Shown: positions 27,911-40,599 of the stretch, in pieces
Numbering within the stretch: position 1 is the first letter of the stretch
Layout of the letters: each line of letters starts with the position of its first letter
Origin: Cacajao melanocephalus
Taxonomy: Eukaryota > Chordata > Mammalia > Primates > Pitheciidae
Direction of reading: 5' to 3'
Assembly (NCBI GenBank): GCA_963573385.1
Contig: CAUYLG010039333.1
Span: forward strand, 20,642 to 84,641
DNA length: 64,000 nt
The notes under the pieces: model-generated
Databases searched by the model: none
What the model saw: only the letters and a program-made list of their open reading frames with translations
Told to the model about the DNA's origin: nothing
Position numbers and translations under genes: made by a program

Positions 27911-28192
27911 TTTTTTTTTTTTGAAATGGAGTCTCACTCTGTTGCCCAGGCTGGAGTGCAGTGGTGTGATCTTAACTCACTGCCTCCTGGGTTCAAGCGA
28001 TTCTCCTGCCTCAGCCTCTCAAGTAGCAGGGATTACAGTGTCTGCCACCACGTCTGACGAAGTTTTTGTATTTTTAGTAGAGACAGGGTTTCACCTTGTT
28101 AACCAGGATGGTCTCGATCTCCTGACCTCATGATCCGCCCGCCTTGGCCTCCCAAAGTGCTGGGATTACAGGTATGAGCCACTGCTCCTGGC
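27911..28192 (-). repeat. Alu SINE, antisense (AluY/Sc-like)
   Basis: Complete antisense Alu starting with T13 and ending 'tgagccactgctcctggc'. A perfect 14-base target-site duplication, tgacaaaatctatt, lies at 27,897-27,910 and 28,193-28,206. The phrase 'ggatggtctcgatctcctgacctcatgatccgcccgcc' in pieces is typical of AluY or Sc, and the intact duplication supports a young insertion. Confidence 0.97.
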
Positions 28193-28206
28193 TGACAAAA
28201 TCTATT

Positions 28207-28345
28207 ATTATTACCCATCTGCTGATCTGCTTCTTCCCTAACAGTGAGGGAGCTTTTTGAGGGCGGGGCCTCTGTCTTGTTTGCCATCTTGTTTGTTCAA
28301 TTCCTAACAGGGATCAGAGCACACGGTAGATAGGTAATAAACGTG
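28207..28345 (+). repeat. L2 LINE 3' end
   Basis: 'gtgagggagctttttgagggcggggcctctgtcttg' followed by 'ggatcagagcacacggtagataggtaataaa' matches the L2 terminus. Confidence 0.6.
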
Positions 28346-30250
28346 GGGAAGATGGGAGGACAGGAGAGCAAAAAGAGAGAAAGGAAAGCTGAAAGACACA
28401 TACTTTTGAGGCTTTTGTTAAAAGTAAGTATTTAATGTAATCACTTTGGGGAAACAACACTGATTAAACAGATGGGAGGCATAAAAATGACATAATTGAT
28501 ACGACCAATAATTTTATTCTTCAACCAAATCTACTTTTGGCCTGAGAGATAATGGTTCATATCAGGGAGCAATTTGCTTTCACCCCTTGCATACAAAGCG
28601 GGTTTCAAAACCTAAGTAGTTTTAGAACAAAACAAAAATGTTAATGCCTTAATTTTTAAGCTTCTTTCAATGCAGAGACTGTAGCAAAGCAGATCTAATG
28701 AACAGAGCATCATATTGCATACTGTCTGTGTGAGTGGCGCCTTCTAGCCTGCAGAAGACAACCTGTGAGGCCATATTTAGCCACTCTGGGCTGCTTCAGG
28801 GTTTAAGTTCTTGTTAAACTTAATTTTTCAGGTCCATGTGGTTTGGAAGCACTGCAGTTATGGTCCTAACTTTGGTGATGTATTGACCTTTGTGTACTAA
28901 GGATGAAAGTTGGTCTGAGATAAGTACAGGAACCTTCATAAAATAATAGCCAGCATTAATTGAGCACCTACCACCAATCAGAGGGCTATCCATCTATGTA
29001 CCTATCTAATATTTAGTCTTCAGAATAACTGTGCAAAGTAGATATCATCGCCATTTTACAGATGAGCAAAATAAGTCTTAGCTTTAGTTAGTTAATTTTT
29101 CCAAAAGCACACACAGCTAATAAGTCATAGAGTGAGGATGTAATTTAAGGTCTGCTGAGCAACCCCAATATCTCATTTATCCTCAACTTTCCTCTGAAGA
29201 AATGCAGCAGCTTGTCTCATGTATTTTTATAACACTGGCATGTTATAAAAATTTAACCTTTTTGTTTTGCACCTCCTCATTTTTACTTATGTATTTCTCT
29301 TGCTTCTTGTTTTTTTCCCCTCTCCTCCAAGATCAATTCCTGTTCTTCTTATGTTTTTGAGGCATTTGAGAAACCTTCGTTGAAAACTCTTTAACAGTGT
29401 CTGCAAGTCCTATGAGACAAAGTGCCACAAAGATAATGTTTAAATAAAATACTACATAGTACAGACGATTACATTTGGGCTTTCAGTCACCCTGATATTG
29501 ATAAATTCTCTTGGAATCTTCATATTAACATGCATAGGACACACACACATACACACATATGATTAGAATCATTTTTTTCCAATCAGAAATATTTGGTTTT
29601 GAAATTATTAAATATTACCCTTGCCATCAGCCAAGATTTCCATGACACCTGAATAAACAAAAAGGGAGTTGAATACGGAGAGTATTTGGTTTTTCTCTTC
29701 CTTTTCACAGTAGGAAAAGTAATGATTAAAAGTATAAAACATATATTAACGATACAAAACAGAACTATCTCCAATGCTCTAAAGAATGTAGTCTTTATAT
29801 CCACTAGGGTGCTAACTTCTAAAAGCTATAAATCCAAACCTAAAAGTTTTATCTTCCATGGCCACAGAGCCCCTTTTTAAGTCAGTAAATAATAAAAGTG
29901 AGAAAATAACAGCTCATATTTAGGATTACCAAGTTTCTCTACAGGAGACAGGCTTAGGTATCAAGAGGAAAAAAAATCATTAAAATTAAACTAATTTAGC
30001 AACAACAACAACAACAGACACATGTGATGATGAAAGTCTGTTCAAATAACAAGTGACTAAAATAAGAGTGCTGATAAAAAGGAAGGTAGCACCGACATGG
30101 AACTGGGTTTTGGTAACAATACGCCAATCAGGAATAAAAATATAAATCAACCTTAACCGGAATGTATAAGTATACCCAGCTTTACAAGATGGGTAGGTTC
30201 CTAAAAAGCTTTGTATAAATACAGTTGCTCCCTGAACCCTGTAATTACTG

Positions 30251-30292
30251 GAGAGAGAGAGAGAGAGAGAGAGAGTGTGTGTGTGAGTGTGA

Positions 30293-30327
<35 letters not shown>
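30251..30327. repeat. Compound (GA)n(GT)n(AC)n microsatellite
   Basis: About 25 bases of GA, then GT with one interruption, then about 38 bases of AC. The GT and AC parts are mutually complementary, so the tract can fold into a hairpin as well as form purine-rich or Z-DNA-prone structure. Confidence 0.95.
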
Positions 30328-30329
<2 letters not shown>

Positions 30330-32115
30330 AATCCTGCAGTAAATTCTAATTTATAAAGAGAAAAAAATTTTTGAATGGCAAACAGCCATTGCTTTAATTC
30401 TCTGCTTGGAAAGTTTTTTTTAAAAATTTTATAATGATTTGAATAGCAGCATATTTTCTAAAAATTAGGCAAACATGTATATCACTGCAAATAATATGGA
30501 AATAATATGGAAAGTGGAGAAAACCCCCAAAGAGCTAATTTCCATTTTATGTTTGGTATTTAAATGCCACATTGATAACTGAACACTGTAGTATACATAA
30601 ATTATTGTTAAATTGTCTTATAAATTACTCAGTCCTTCAGTCCATAGTCAATAAAACATAGGCCTTGCCTGTGGTTTACTCAAGACTATAGAACTTCCGA
30701 GTAATCAATCATTTCAGGTGGCTTTTATAGCTTTCCAGGAAGCAAGAGCTGTATTTTATTGAACTAGGCATTTAATTAGTGGGTATTATTAAAATGCAAT
30801 TTTCCATATTAAACTGTTTTCTACATAAATTGGCTTCCTGGTACGCTGACTTGTAATGACAGGGTTATCTTGGTTTCACTCTTGTAGAGACAGGTAATAA
30901 CTCATCTTTGAGTCTGTGTATTTTAATTCCACAGAATGTATTCTTCCTGCTGTCATTTAAATAGTTTCTGAACAAATATTATTCAAGAATTTTCTTATGC
31001 TATTGTCCTATAAACTCAGTATTTTAAGACTAACCTGAATGCTAACATTATATATAGTGATATTTCTTATGCCTTAAAGGAAATTGTACCATAATTTCTA
31101 ATTGCAGACTAATCACAGCCATTCTACCACAACAGTGCCATATTCAACACTTTTTCCTATTACAGTATAAAACACCATTTGACCTTTTATTTTGAAAAGA
31201 CTGTGACAAATGAATATAATTTAATGCATAAAGTCTATCTAATAATGATCTCGATTTACCAGCATAAATAATAGGAGGTAAATGAATATGGAATAAGTAT
31301 ATACTTCACATGTTTCCTGGCATATATGAAGCATTGAAGCAAATCAATCTATCTCATGTAAGGCAAATATTATGAAGAAACTTCAGAGTCAGTGGAAAGG
31401 GATTTTTTTTGCCTTTTCTTACTATGGTAATTCACTTGTTATAATACTTAAAGCTGCAGATCTTTTAATAACTTGTTTAAAAATCTCTAAGAAGAAAGAT
31501 ACCATCGCTGATTACACAACACTGGTGATATGCTGTGATTTTTTTCAGTTCTGTACAAGAAGAAAAAAAATTTTAAAAAGGAACAAAAACTAAATAAATT
31601 ATGCCAATGTTTTAAAACAAGAATGTCTTCTAAATCAAGTGCTGTTTTCAGATACAGGGCTACAGTGCTTGAACAATTATAGTATTAGAAACAACAAGTC
31701 ATACAAAGAGTAAAACAAATTTCAAAAAAATCAAACTTTTATAACATTTACATGGATACCACAGAGGACAAAACATCCATTTCCAGATGATGTGCAGTAT
31801 AATTAGTTGGAAAGGTATGGCAATGCTTTTGATTATGATCAGCCAGTTGAAAGGATTATCAAATAAACAAGCTCGCTATTGCTATTTTGCTAGAAAAATG
31901 ATCATCTTAGTAGCAAAGATTAATAACCGCTTTTTATAAAGACAAAAACCTAGCTTTGTGATTTACTGTGTACTTTCTCAAGAATGCACAGTAAGTAAAT
32001 CAACAGTTTGTCTAATCATTACCAATGTGGCATGTTTTAATATACTGGATATAAATAATTGTCACTAAAAATCATCTGCTGCATGTTCAGATAAAGCTAT
32101 AGAGATCTCTGCCTT

Positions 32116-32128
32116 GTTACCTAGCAAC
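32116..32128. promoter_or_regulatory. RFX X-box-like palindrome
   Basis: gttacc-t-agcaac fits the RFX family X-box pattern (GTNRCC, short spacer, RGYAAC) at every position. It lies in a repeat-poor region. Binding is inferred from motif only. Confidence 0.3.
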
Positions 32129-34869
32129 TGGGCAAGTAACTGCCATACTGCAAAAAAAAAAAAAAAAAAAGTCCTTATTATTTAGGTAGAAAGAATGATC
32201 ATAAAACTCCATATTAAGATGTTAATGAAGCCAAAGTGTATATTAAGATACAACTGCTAATGATTTTAGATGCATCCATGGCCTTGGTTTTGAAATACCA
32301 TGCAGTACTAAAAACTGTAAATATTTAGATCTATTATTTCAGGTGGTCACAAACAACAATGTTCTACATTTTTTAAAAAGACCACTATTATTATTAATTT
32401 TTTATTTGTACTCTGTCACAGACAAAGGAATTTCCACAATATCTTCTTCACTGAGTCTATTTACTGAAAGGGTGATGCTTACTTGTTTAAATACAGTAAA
32501 ACTGTGCTGAGTAATTAGTTCACTACAAGGGATCCCAAATTATTTTTTATATTTCATATAACAGCTTAATGTATTAAATTTATAACATCTGGAAGAATCT
32601 GGCTTCAGATTCTGTTTCAATTTTGCTAAAAATCTGGATTTCAAGACTGTGCATAAAATCTCTCTTAAAAAGGAATATGGGATTAGGGCAATTATAAAAT
32701 TTGACTTCTGAGGTCCAAAATTCAGCACGTGGCCAGTCGTCAGGCCTCAATCTGAAAGCAATTCTTTCTGGTGTGTGAAGAAGGCTGACTGGTCAGAGCC
32801 TGTATGACGATGGTCACATGAGAGTAAGGAAACCACTCACCACTGCAACAATCAGAGACTGTTTTGTGAACAGACAGAGCGGTGCTTGATGAAGCCTTCA
32901 CAGGAATCCAATCCCCATAGCTGACATGGCATTCCTGTATTAATTTAATGTACGATGCTTTTATTTATGTTCACTTACAATGCAGAGAGAGACATAATTC
33001 AAGAAAGCTCTTCAAATTATTGCATGGAATTAATATAAAGAAGCACAATTAAGGAAGAACTAAGCTGGAAATGAAGTACTCAGAATCCATCACATTGTCT
33101 TCATTGTTCCTAACTCATTCTTACATTACCACTAAGCCCATCTTGATTTGATAAGTAATTTTAGTAAATGTGTTAAATAAATCAGATTTATTCAAAATCA
33201 ATAGGAGAGAGAGGAGAAATCTGAGTTGGGGTGTGGGTTTTAGGAGGAGCCAGCAGTTCATGAACTCCAAGGTTTTTGAGAATTGAGGATGATTGGTCAT
33301 GTGTCTCGCATCTTGCTTGAGAGGAATAGAAATGTTTCATATGGTTGCTGTGTTTTTCTTTTAAACAAGTACTCCCAATATATTATTTCATTCGATGCTT
33401 ACAGCTCCATAACCCAGGAAATAATGTATCAATATTGCCATCTGACTGACAGAGAACTGAAGTTAGGCCACGCAAGATGGGAAGCAACAGAGCATGGACT
33501 CATGTCTTGATCGCTGCTTCAATGTCTCTTATACAACATTATGCTTTTAGTTTGAGTGAAATTATTTCATTACACAGAAAAGCTGAATTTCATTTGCTAT
33601 ATAGTCGCTGTATGGATATATACAACTGAAATTTAAAAATGATGATGTGTCTCTAATGTGCAAGACACTTCAGAGTGAAGCAATGTCACAAAGGCTATTG
33701 TCCCTGCCCTCAAGTAGCTTACAGTCTCATAGAGAATATAACATGTGTAATGCAAATACCAAAACACAAAGCACAAAAATGCCAGGAGTTCAGGGAAAGG
33801 TTAGAATACTTCTGTAGTTACTTACCTTAACGACTTGGAACAAAACACAGGATTTGAAAGAGCATGAACAAAAGCATGAGGGGAAGAAATGTCTGGGATA
33901 AAATCCTAGAAGACCCAAGTCTCCACAGTTTACTGCCGATGCCAGGTTGCCTTTGTTTTGTAATGCTTCATCTTCCCCTGACTATAAAAGGGTCAATTTC
34001 CACTTGCTTTGGTAAATTAAGATCATTAAAGGATTTCTAAGCCTCTTGAAAATACTTTACAACTTAAGATAAATTATGCCGAAAAGCTAGATGGAAGATT
34101 GGCTTTACAAATTAGGAGCTTAAAGTCCAGAGAGATGAAGTAGTTGAAAGCTATACAACAATGTAACTTCTTATAAAAGTAAATACATATAAAGTGCATA
34201 GAACAGTGCTTGCCACATCAGAAGGATTATATGTGTTTGATACTGTTATTTTATTAGCGTAATAATTATTAGAAGTATTGGATCTAAAATCCGTTTTCAG
34301 ATTTCCAGAACAATGTTCTTTTCACTAAGCACATTACCTCAAAATAAAGCACTGTTTTAAGATGCACCATTACATCTTCTAAGAGCTAAAGCTGTATTTT
34401 AATGATAAAGGTGTATATTAAATGAAGAGATATGCGTAGATTCACATTAAAAGCAGAAAGAAATTGAGTCTTCATAACTAATAGTTTATAGCTATTTGTT
34501 TAAAATCAAATCTGTATCACCTTCAAATATATATCATTTATACACTAACAGCTAAAAGCAAGTCAAAATGGTCTCCCAAAGAAAATACTTTACTAGACCA
34601 AGATGTATAAACTTTCCCATCTTTAAACATTTTCTCTGAGCTACATTTTCACTAATTCGTATTAACCATTAACCTGTTATTTTTATTTTTATATCATTAA
34701 ATTTACATACACATAACCTGATACGTTTGTACTGAAAGACTTGAGACATTTGTTGGATTAAGAAAAGTTTACTTTGGGCCTAAAGAGTTCATACATATGT
34801 ACATCTTGATTTGCATATATTCATCATACGCTTCCCTGTATTTACATTCTCTCTCCCTAGCTGGTCTCA

Positions 34870-35190
34870 ACTAGACCCTTGGCTTTAGACATTATCTATT
34901 TGGGAAGCCTCTCAGATGTGTATCTGGCATCCTGATCTTTGCCCTGGGTTCCAGACTAGTAGACCCAATGACCTGCTTGACAATTCCATGTGGATGTCAA
35001 GTTTCTCAAACTTAAAATACTAAAAACAACTCTTGCTTCCTTCTTTCACTAGTAGCCCAATCTGTTTGTTATACACTCAGTTGCTCAGGCCCCAGATTTA
35101 GAAGTCATTCAAAACTCCTCCCTTTCTCTCATCTTTCACATTAATTCATTAGCAAGACCTCTAAGTTCTGTCTCTAAAATAAACATTCCA
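34870..35190 (+). repeat. L2-like LINE fragment
   Basis: 'ctaagttctgtctctaaaata', 'cattcaaaactcctccctttctctcatc' and 'cattagcaagacc' are L2-type phrases in sense orientation. Diverged; boundaries are approximate. Confidence 0.5.
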
Positions 35191-37060
35191 GAATCTGATG
35201 TAAGATGGCAAATTTAAACTGCTTCGCAGAACTTCCCTTCCTCAATGTCTAACAAAGGAGAAAAAAAGAGTAAACATTAGTAAAATGTTCCAAGAGTAAC
35301 CACTCAAGGAAAGGAGCATTAACAAATATAATAAACTTCAAAACTGGCAGCCGAGAAAAGACACAGAAGATTCTGGAACAGGATAAGGAGATGCAGTGTT
35401 GCTTGGTTCTTAACCCTGTGTTCACCCCTAGAGAGGTAAACAAAATTCTGAGCCTTTTCGCTAAGAATTCTAAATTTAGAGAAAAGAACACTCAGTGAAT
35501 ATCCTATGTTTCCTTTCTCTACTAAGGAGTAATAGGAACATGTGCAATGAAATAAAAAGATCAAAGGACTGATTCAATAGAAGTGAACTCTCCAGGGCTG
35601 TCCACTATTTTGGGAAACCCATCAAGTCCCAGGTTATCTTGAGGATGGCTACTAGCTCTTATGGAACTCTTTAGTTAATTATAAAAAGGCTATCCTTGTT
35701 ATCTCTCTCTCTACCACCCCCTTGCCCATCCCGCCAATTTGGTAAAATAAAGGCTGATAATGGAGACATTTAACAAACGCTAAGGAAGCACGGTCCAGGA
35801 AATCTAACCAAGATTGCATACAGCTTGAGTTGAGCTGAGCTGTCTACCTCCCTCTGCAGTTTCTTTAGGTTGCGGAAAAGTGGATATATCCAAGCAATAA
35901 AACATAGCTCAAAGAGGAAGCAAACTGGTCTCCAAAAAGGTGGGAAGAAATTTAAGAAGTTACTCACACTATGTCTGGGGAAAGCTGCCCAGGCACCAGA
36001 AAGATAAAAAGAAATAGCGTGGCAGATATGCAAGCATTCTAAAGGGAGGGAGGAAGGAGGAGGGAAAAGAGAGGAAGGAGAAAGAGGGAGGGAGAGAGCA
36101 ACAAAGTGAAGAAAAAATATAAAATGTAAGTGTCACAGCATATAGTAACTAAATCTAGAATTTTATTCAAATAAACAGAAAGAAATCCTCACACAAACTT
36201 CCTAGTTCAATGAAAATTGAAGTTTAAGGAGAGAATAATGAAATAATCTGAATGAGATGAAAAAATATCGTGGACCTAAGGAAGGAAATTAAGGACTAAA
36301 GATCACAACTTTAGAATCAATAAACAAATCAGAACATCAGACAGAGGACAGACACTTTTGAAAGCTGAATTACTGACACAGAAGAAAGGATCGATACACC
36401 ATGAATGGAGATGAAAATGACAACAGATCTTCATCAAATGATAAACTAATAGATATGGAAGAGATGAAAAGATGATCCAAAATAAGGATAACTGATGTTC
36501 CTGAAGTAGGTAACAATGTAAACAGAATAGAAGGTATTTTCAAAGATATGATACAGTATCGGATTTAATGAACACATTGCATTGTGGAAAATCCTTAAGC
36601 AGACCATTAAACACCTCACATATCTTAGATATGTTATTTAGCTATGTGGATAAAGAAATAGTTCCTTGGGATAAAGGCAGAAAAATCAAATCACCTACAA
36701 AGGGTGATCTCGGACTACACAGCGACATTCAACTATGAAACAATGGAGTAATGGCTGCAAAATTATAATGGAACAAATACATGACATAAGAATACGACGC
36801 TCAGGCATGATATATTGTTCAACTACAAAAGCAATAGGAAGACATTTTCCAATATTTAAAAAAACTTAGAAATGCAGAATCCATGAGTCTTTCTTGAAAA
36901 AAAAAAAGGAACAAAAAGCAGTTGGCAATGATATCTAGGCAATTCAGCAATGAATCAAAGAACTCAGAATGAAGAAGATATACCAAAGGGCTGGGAGGCA
37001 ATGGATCCATTTGAACATAGGAATTTATATTAAATAACCATAGTAATTATGATTACAGAA
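35191..37060 (+). repeat. Possible ancient LINE remnant (HAL1/L1M-like)
   Basis: The stretch is A-rich on this strand with runs such as 'gagatgaaaagatgatcc', 'cacattgcattgtggaaaatcc' and 'gtagttccttgggataaag'-like phrases (written 'atagttccttgggataaagg' here), which remind me of HAL1/L1M elements. A purine-only GGA-rich tract sits at 36,041-36,098. I could not confirm the family by eye and no open frame survives. Confidence 0.35.
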
Positions 37061-37583
37061 TAGAAAGTAAATATTACAAACATAGGCAATATAAATTAGT
37101 TAAAATGGTTAGCTGAGGAGGGATGGGCAAAAGCATCACCTTTCATTGCAAGGAATCAATCTGATGTGTTTAAAATTGGAATATGCAGCTTAAAAATATA
37201 ATGATTCTAACTCGGAGGTGGATTTACGGTAATGCTAATGAAGCTTAAGTTTTTTTTTATCTACACAGGTGATTTGCTTTTCCCTATGCCCTGGAAGGGG
37301 ACACAGCAGTGCATTCACATTGTCATGTTTTTGTAAAATTTGTAAAATATACTCCATTTTCTTAAAGAGGACCCCCAAATTGTATAACTTTCCCACAGAA
37401 ATCTTGATCCACTCCTGCTCAAACCTCTTAACATTTTTCATAACATTTTTTCTTAACCATACGGGAAAATGTCTTAACCATAAGGGAAAATAATAACTCC
37501 TATAGTAAGGAGACAATTATTGGAAGTTCAACAATTATTTAGCTTTCCTTAATTTTTTTTCTGCTGTTAAAAACAATAAAATC
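37061..37583. other. Gene-free spacer
   Basis: AT-rich with no recognised content; the short overlapping open frames on both strands at 37,235-37,516 are not gene-like. Confidence 0.4.
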
Positions 37584-37867
37584 TTTTTTTTTTTTTGAGA
37601 TAATCTTACTCCATCTCCCAAACTGGAGTGTAGTGGTGCAATCTTGGCTCACTGAAACCTCCGTCTCCTGGGTTCAAGCGATTCTCATGCCTCAGCCTCC
37701 TGAGTAGTTGGAATTACAGGTGTGTGCCACCACATCCAGCTAATTTTTAAATATTTTTAGTAGAAATGGGGTTTGGCCATGTTGCCCAGGCTGGTCTTGA
37801 ACTCCTGGCCTCAAGCTATTCATCTGCCTTAGCCTCCCAAAGTGCTGGGATTATGGGCATGAGCCAC
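37583..37867 (-). repeat. Alu SINE, antisense
   Basis: Complete antisense Alu beginning with T12 and ending 'gggcatgagccac'. Flanked by a direct repeat caataaaat at 37,574-37,582 and 37,868-37,876, the target-site duplication. Confidence 0.95.
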
Positions 37868-38304
37868 CAATAAAATAAATTTTAATGATTTTATTTTTAA
37901 ACAGTATCAGCAGTATGACTCCAGGGTTATAAAGTATTTCTATCCATGCAGCCACGTATCAATCCCTTTGCACATATTCAGAGAAAGAAGGCTTAAATGA
38001 TATAAGTCTACTGCTAAAGGTGGTTATTTCTGGCCGGTGGCATTTGGGGTAATTAAAAAATTTTAATCTTTATATTACGTGCATTGTTTGAACTATTTAT
38101 TGTGATCATATAACAAATATTTCAAAAACAATACAATGATTTTTTTCCCTTCAAATGCCAAGATGGTAACAGAGATTATTCCGGATGGTGAGAACTATAG
38201 GGAATTGTTATTTTCTACTTTGTATTTTCCAGTGTTTTTTAAATTTCAAAAATGTTTTCCAAAATTTGATATTCTGAATCATTCCACATCTCTTCCTTTT
38301 TTTT

Positions 38305-38941
38305 TTTTCAGCCAAATCACTATTATTTCTCACCTGGACTACTCTACTAGTCTGTGTGGTCTCACCTGTGTCCATACTAGTCCTGGTATTATCAAGTCTT
38401 TACACAGCAGCCAGTGTGTGCTCTCCAAATGGAAAGCAATCACACCTCTGCTTTACATTCTCCAGTTGCTTCATATTGTTTTTAGAATAAAACCCAAACT
38501 CTTTGCTGTGACCTGAGTTGACTAGGATCCAGTCACGCTGGACTGCTCTCTGTCCCCCAAACACATTGCACTTGTTTTCCGGACAGCTCTTCCATGAGCT
38601 GTTCCCCTGGGCTGGAATAGCTGGTTCCTTCTTTTCAGGTCTCTGTTGCGAGGGCCACCTTCTCAGGGAGACCTCCAAATTTTCTAAAAGTAGCATCCTT
38701 CCCCCTCCACTTCCCTCTCCAGTGCTTCACCCTGCTGCACGGCCTCCATGGCCTTTATCATCACCTGAAATGATCTTCTCTATTTATTTATTTACTTGTT
38801 TTGTATCAATCCTCTCCCACTAAATATCTGTTCCAGAAAACTAGGACCTTGTCTATCTTGTTCATCATTGTATCTCCTGCTCAAAGAATGTGCCCAGAAG
38901 ATAGCAGACACTTAATAAATATTTTTCCACTTAGTGAATAC
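38305..38941 (+). repeat. L2 LINE, long 3' fragment
   Basis: Sense L2 in order: 'ctcacctggactactctactag', 'gcaatcacacctctgctttac', 'ctttgctgtgacctgag', 'gagctgttcccctgggctgg', 'ccaccttctcagggagacctcc', 'gtatctcctgctcaaagaatg' and 'cttaataaatattttt'. The frames at 38,136-38,823 on both strands are by-products. Confidence 0.85.
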
Positions 38942-39280
38942 AGAGATTGTTTCTCAGCTTAAAAAGGCTCGTGTTTGCAAAGATGTCTTTTAAGCCAGTT
39001 GTTTAGAATTCAGAATGCATGTTCTTTCAAATGAGCCATGGTACAAATAATAATTCAATATCAAGCCTAGCTCACAGAAGTCTACTGGACCCATAATGGG
39101 TTAAAATTCTGTGTGTCTGCAACAAAAATGCTAGAAAATCAACATGATGAATTATCACTGGGAAAATTAAAAATTAAAAAAACATTTTAACTGATCTAAA
39201 TATGAACAAACTATGACTATTATTTCTCTCTCATATTGGTGGAGATTTTTATGGACATTCTGAAGGGGATGTTAGAGTAT

Positions 39281-39390
39281 TTTTTTTTTTTAAAGACAAG
39301 GTTTCACTCTTGTCACCCATGCTGGAATACAATGGAACAATCTCGGCTCATTGTAACCTCCACCTCCCGGGCTCAAGCAATCTCCTGCCT
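39281..39390 (-). repeat. Alu fragment, antisense, cut off at the LTR
   Basis: Antisense Alu right-arm sequence from T12 through 'tcactcttgtcacccatgctgg' to 'caagcaatctcctgcct', then an abrupt change at 39,391. The rest of the Alu is not found after the LTR, so sequence was lost at or after that junction. Confidence 0.9.
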
Positions 39391-40085
39391 TGTGGGGATC
39401 ACTCCCGTTCACGGTGCTTAGCTGTACCGTGGCCATTTTGAGCTTGAGCCCATACACGTTTCACCTCTCACCTGGAGGCTGTTGAGCTGAGGGAAATGAT
39501 GAAGTGTTGATGCATGACTTCTGCAGAATATTTTGGCTACTGACACGAAGAACAGGGCGTGCCATGGCGGTTTCATGAGTCATTGTGCAGGCCTGATACG
39601 GTAATCCCTGTTTCTGTAAACATTTTATGGCTCTGTTTACCCCAAGCGGGCCTGATATGGTGTGTTTCTTAATTCCTGTTTCTGTAAACATTTTATGACT
39701 CTGTTTACCCCAAGTGGGCCTGGCTGTGCTGCCTATTCCCATATTTACTGTTCCCCTATTCCCGTATTTACTGTTCCCTATTCCCGCATTTACTGTTCCC
39801 GTATTTACTGTATGTCACAGATTTCTGTTCCCGTATTTGCTGTTTAATGTCACAATGTAACTTGCGTTATCAATGAAGAACTAAAAGGTATATAATCAGG
39901 CTTATGCACACAATAAACTCGCTACTCTGGCATGCTACTGGCATTGCCTGGGTAGTCCTCCAGACCCCACTGTCTGTCTGCCTTTTCTTCTGCTCACTCT
40001 CTCGTCCAGGTTGTGAACATCTCCAAGTTGGGGTGAGGCCTCCCGCAGGCCGGGAGCCTCCTGGCAGACGTGCCGGTCCCCGACA
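39391..40085 (+). mobile_element. Solo-LTR-like endogenous retroviral block
   Basis: About 695 bases beginning TGTGGGGATC and ending CCCCGACA, the TG...CA ends expected of a retroviral LTR. It has a TATA-like box (tatataa, about 39,889), an AATAAA signal at 39,912-39,917, a duplicated ~75-base unit at 39,590-39,722 and short 'gttcccgtatttact' tandem units at 39,740-39,840. No internal viral genes flank it, so it is a solo LTR; I cannot name the subfamily. I see no matching target duplication at the ends. Confidence 0.7.
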
Positions 40086-40599
40086 GTTCCAAAGCTCCTA
40101 GGGCAAACTGCACTTTCTGTTCTCAGAAATCAGGATTGGAAACTGAATCAGAAGGTTAAGCAGATGCTGTCTCAGAACATCCTGAAATGCTTGGCCTCTC
40201 TCTGAAGGCTTTGGGCTCTTTCCCACTGGGCTTCCTGGGAGAAAATGACCCCAATGACCAGGCTTGGGGAAAAAAAAGACACATTAACCCAGCCTCAGGA
40301 TTTGCAGCTCTTCTTAGTGATTTCAGAGGCTTGTGGAGATTGGGACAGAACCTGTTACCTGTACAGACCTTCCAGGCAAAGATGGAGTTAGAGTAGTTGT
40401 TGTGGGTTCTGGCTGTACAAATTTAAGTCAGCTCTCGGTCCTCTGAGGTCTGGAAGTTGCTAAGGATATTACCCTCTTCTTCCAGGGGACTCCAGTTGTA
40501 TGTCACATCATTTTCTTCCTTCTTTGCAGAGCAAATCAGTGTGACATTTGCAAGTACTCTTCACTAAAGTCATTAAACTCTGGCTTCCCAAAATATGAG
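40086..40599. other. Gene-free spacer after the LTR
   Basis: Unique-looking sequence with short open frames only; nothing recognised. Confidence 0.4.

Larger units (their letters stand above)
28346..34865. other. 6.5-kb stretch with no gene and few mobile elements
   Basis: No Alu, L1 or LTR is recognised over 6.5 kb. Weak antisense MIR pieces occur at 28,945-29,170 and 33,370-33,500, a MIR tail near 34,190-34,250, and microsatellites at 30,001-30,016 and 30,251-30,327. An A19 run lies at 32,152-32,170. The long repeat-poor part (30,340-33,300) is AT-rich and may hold conserved non-coding elements. Confidence 0.5.

Noticed and set aside
32152..32170. A19 run as the tail of a retrocopy or Alu
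   Set aside because: No Alu, L1 or transcript-like sequence precedes it and no target duplication is seen.
39391..40085. A fuller endogenous retrovirus with genes
   Set aside because: Only LTR-like sequence is present; the flanks show no retroviral coding remnants.
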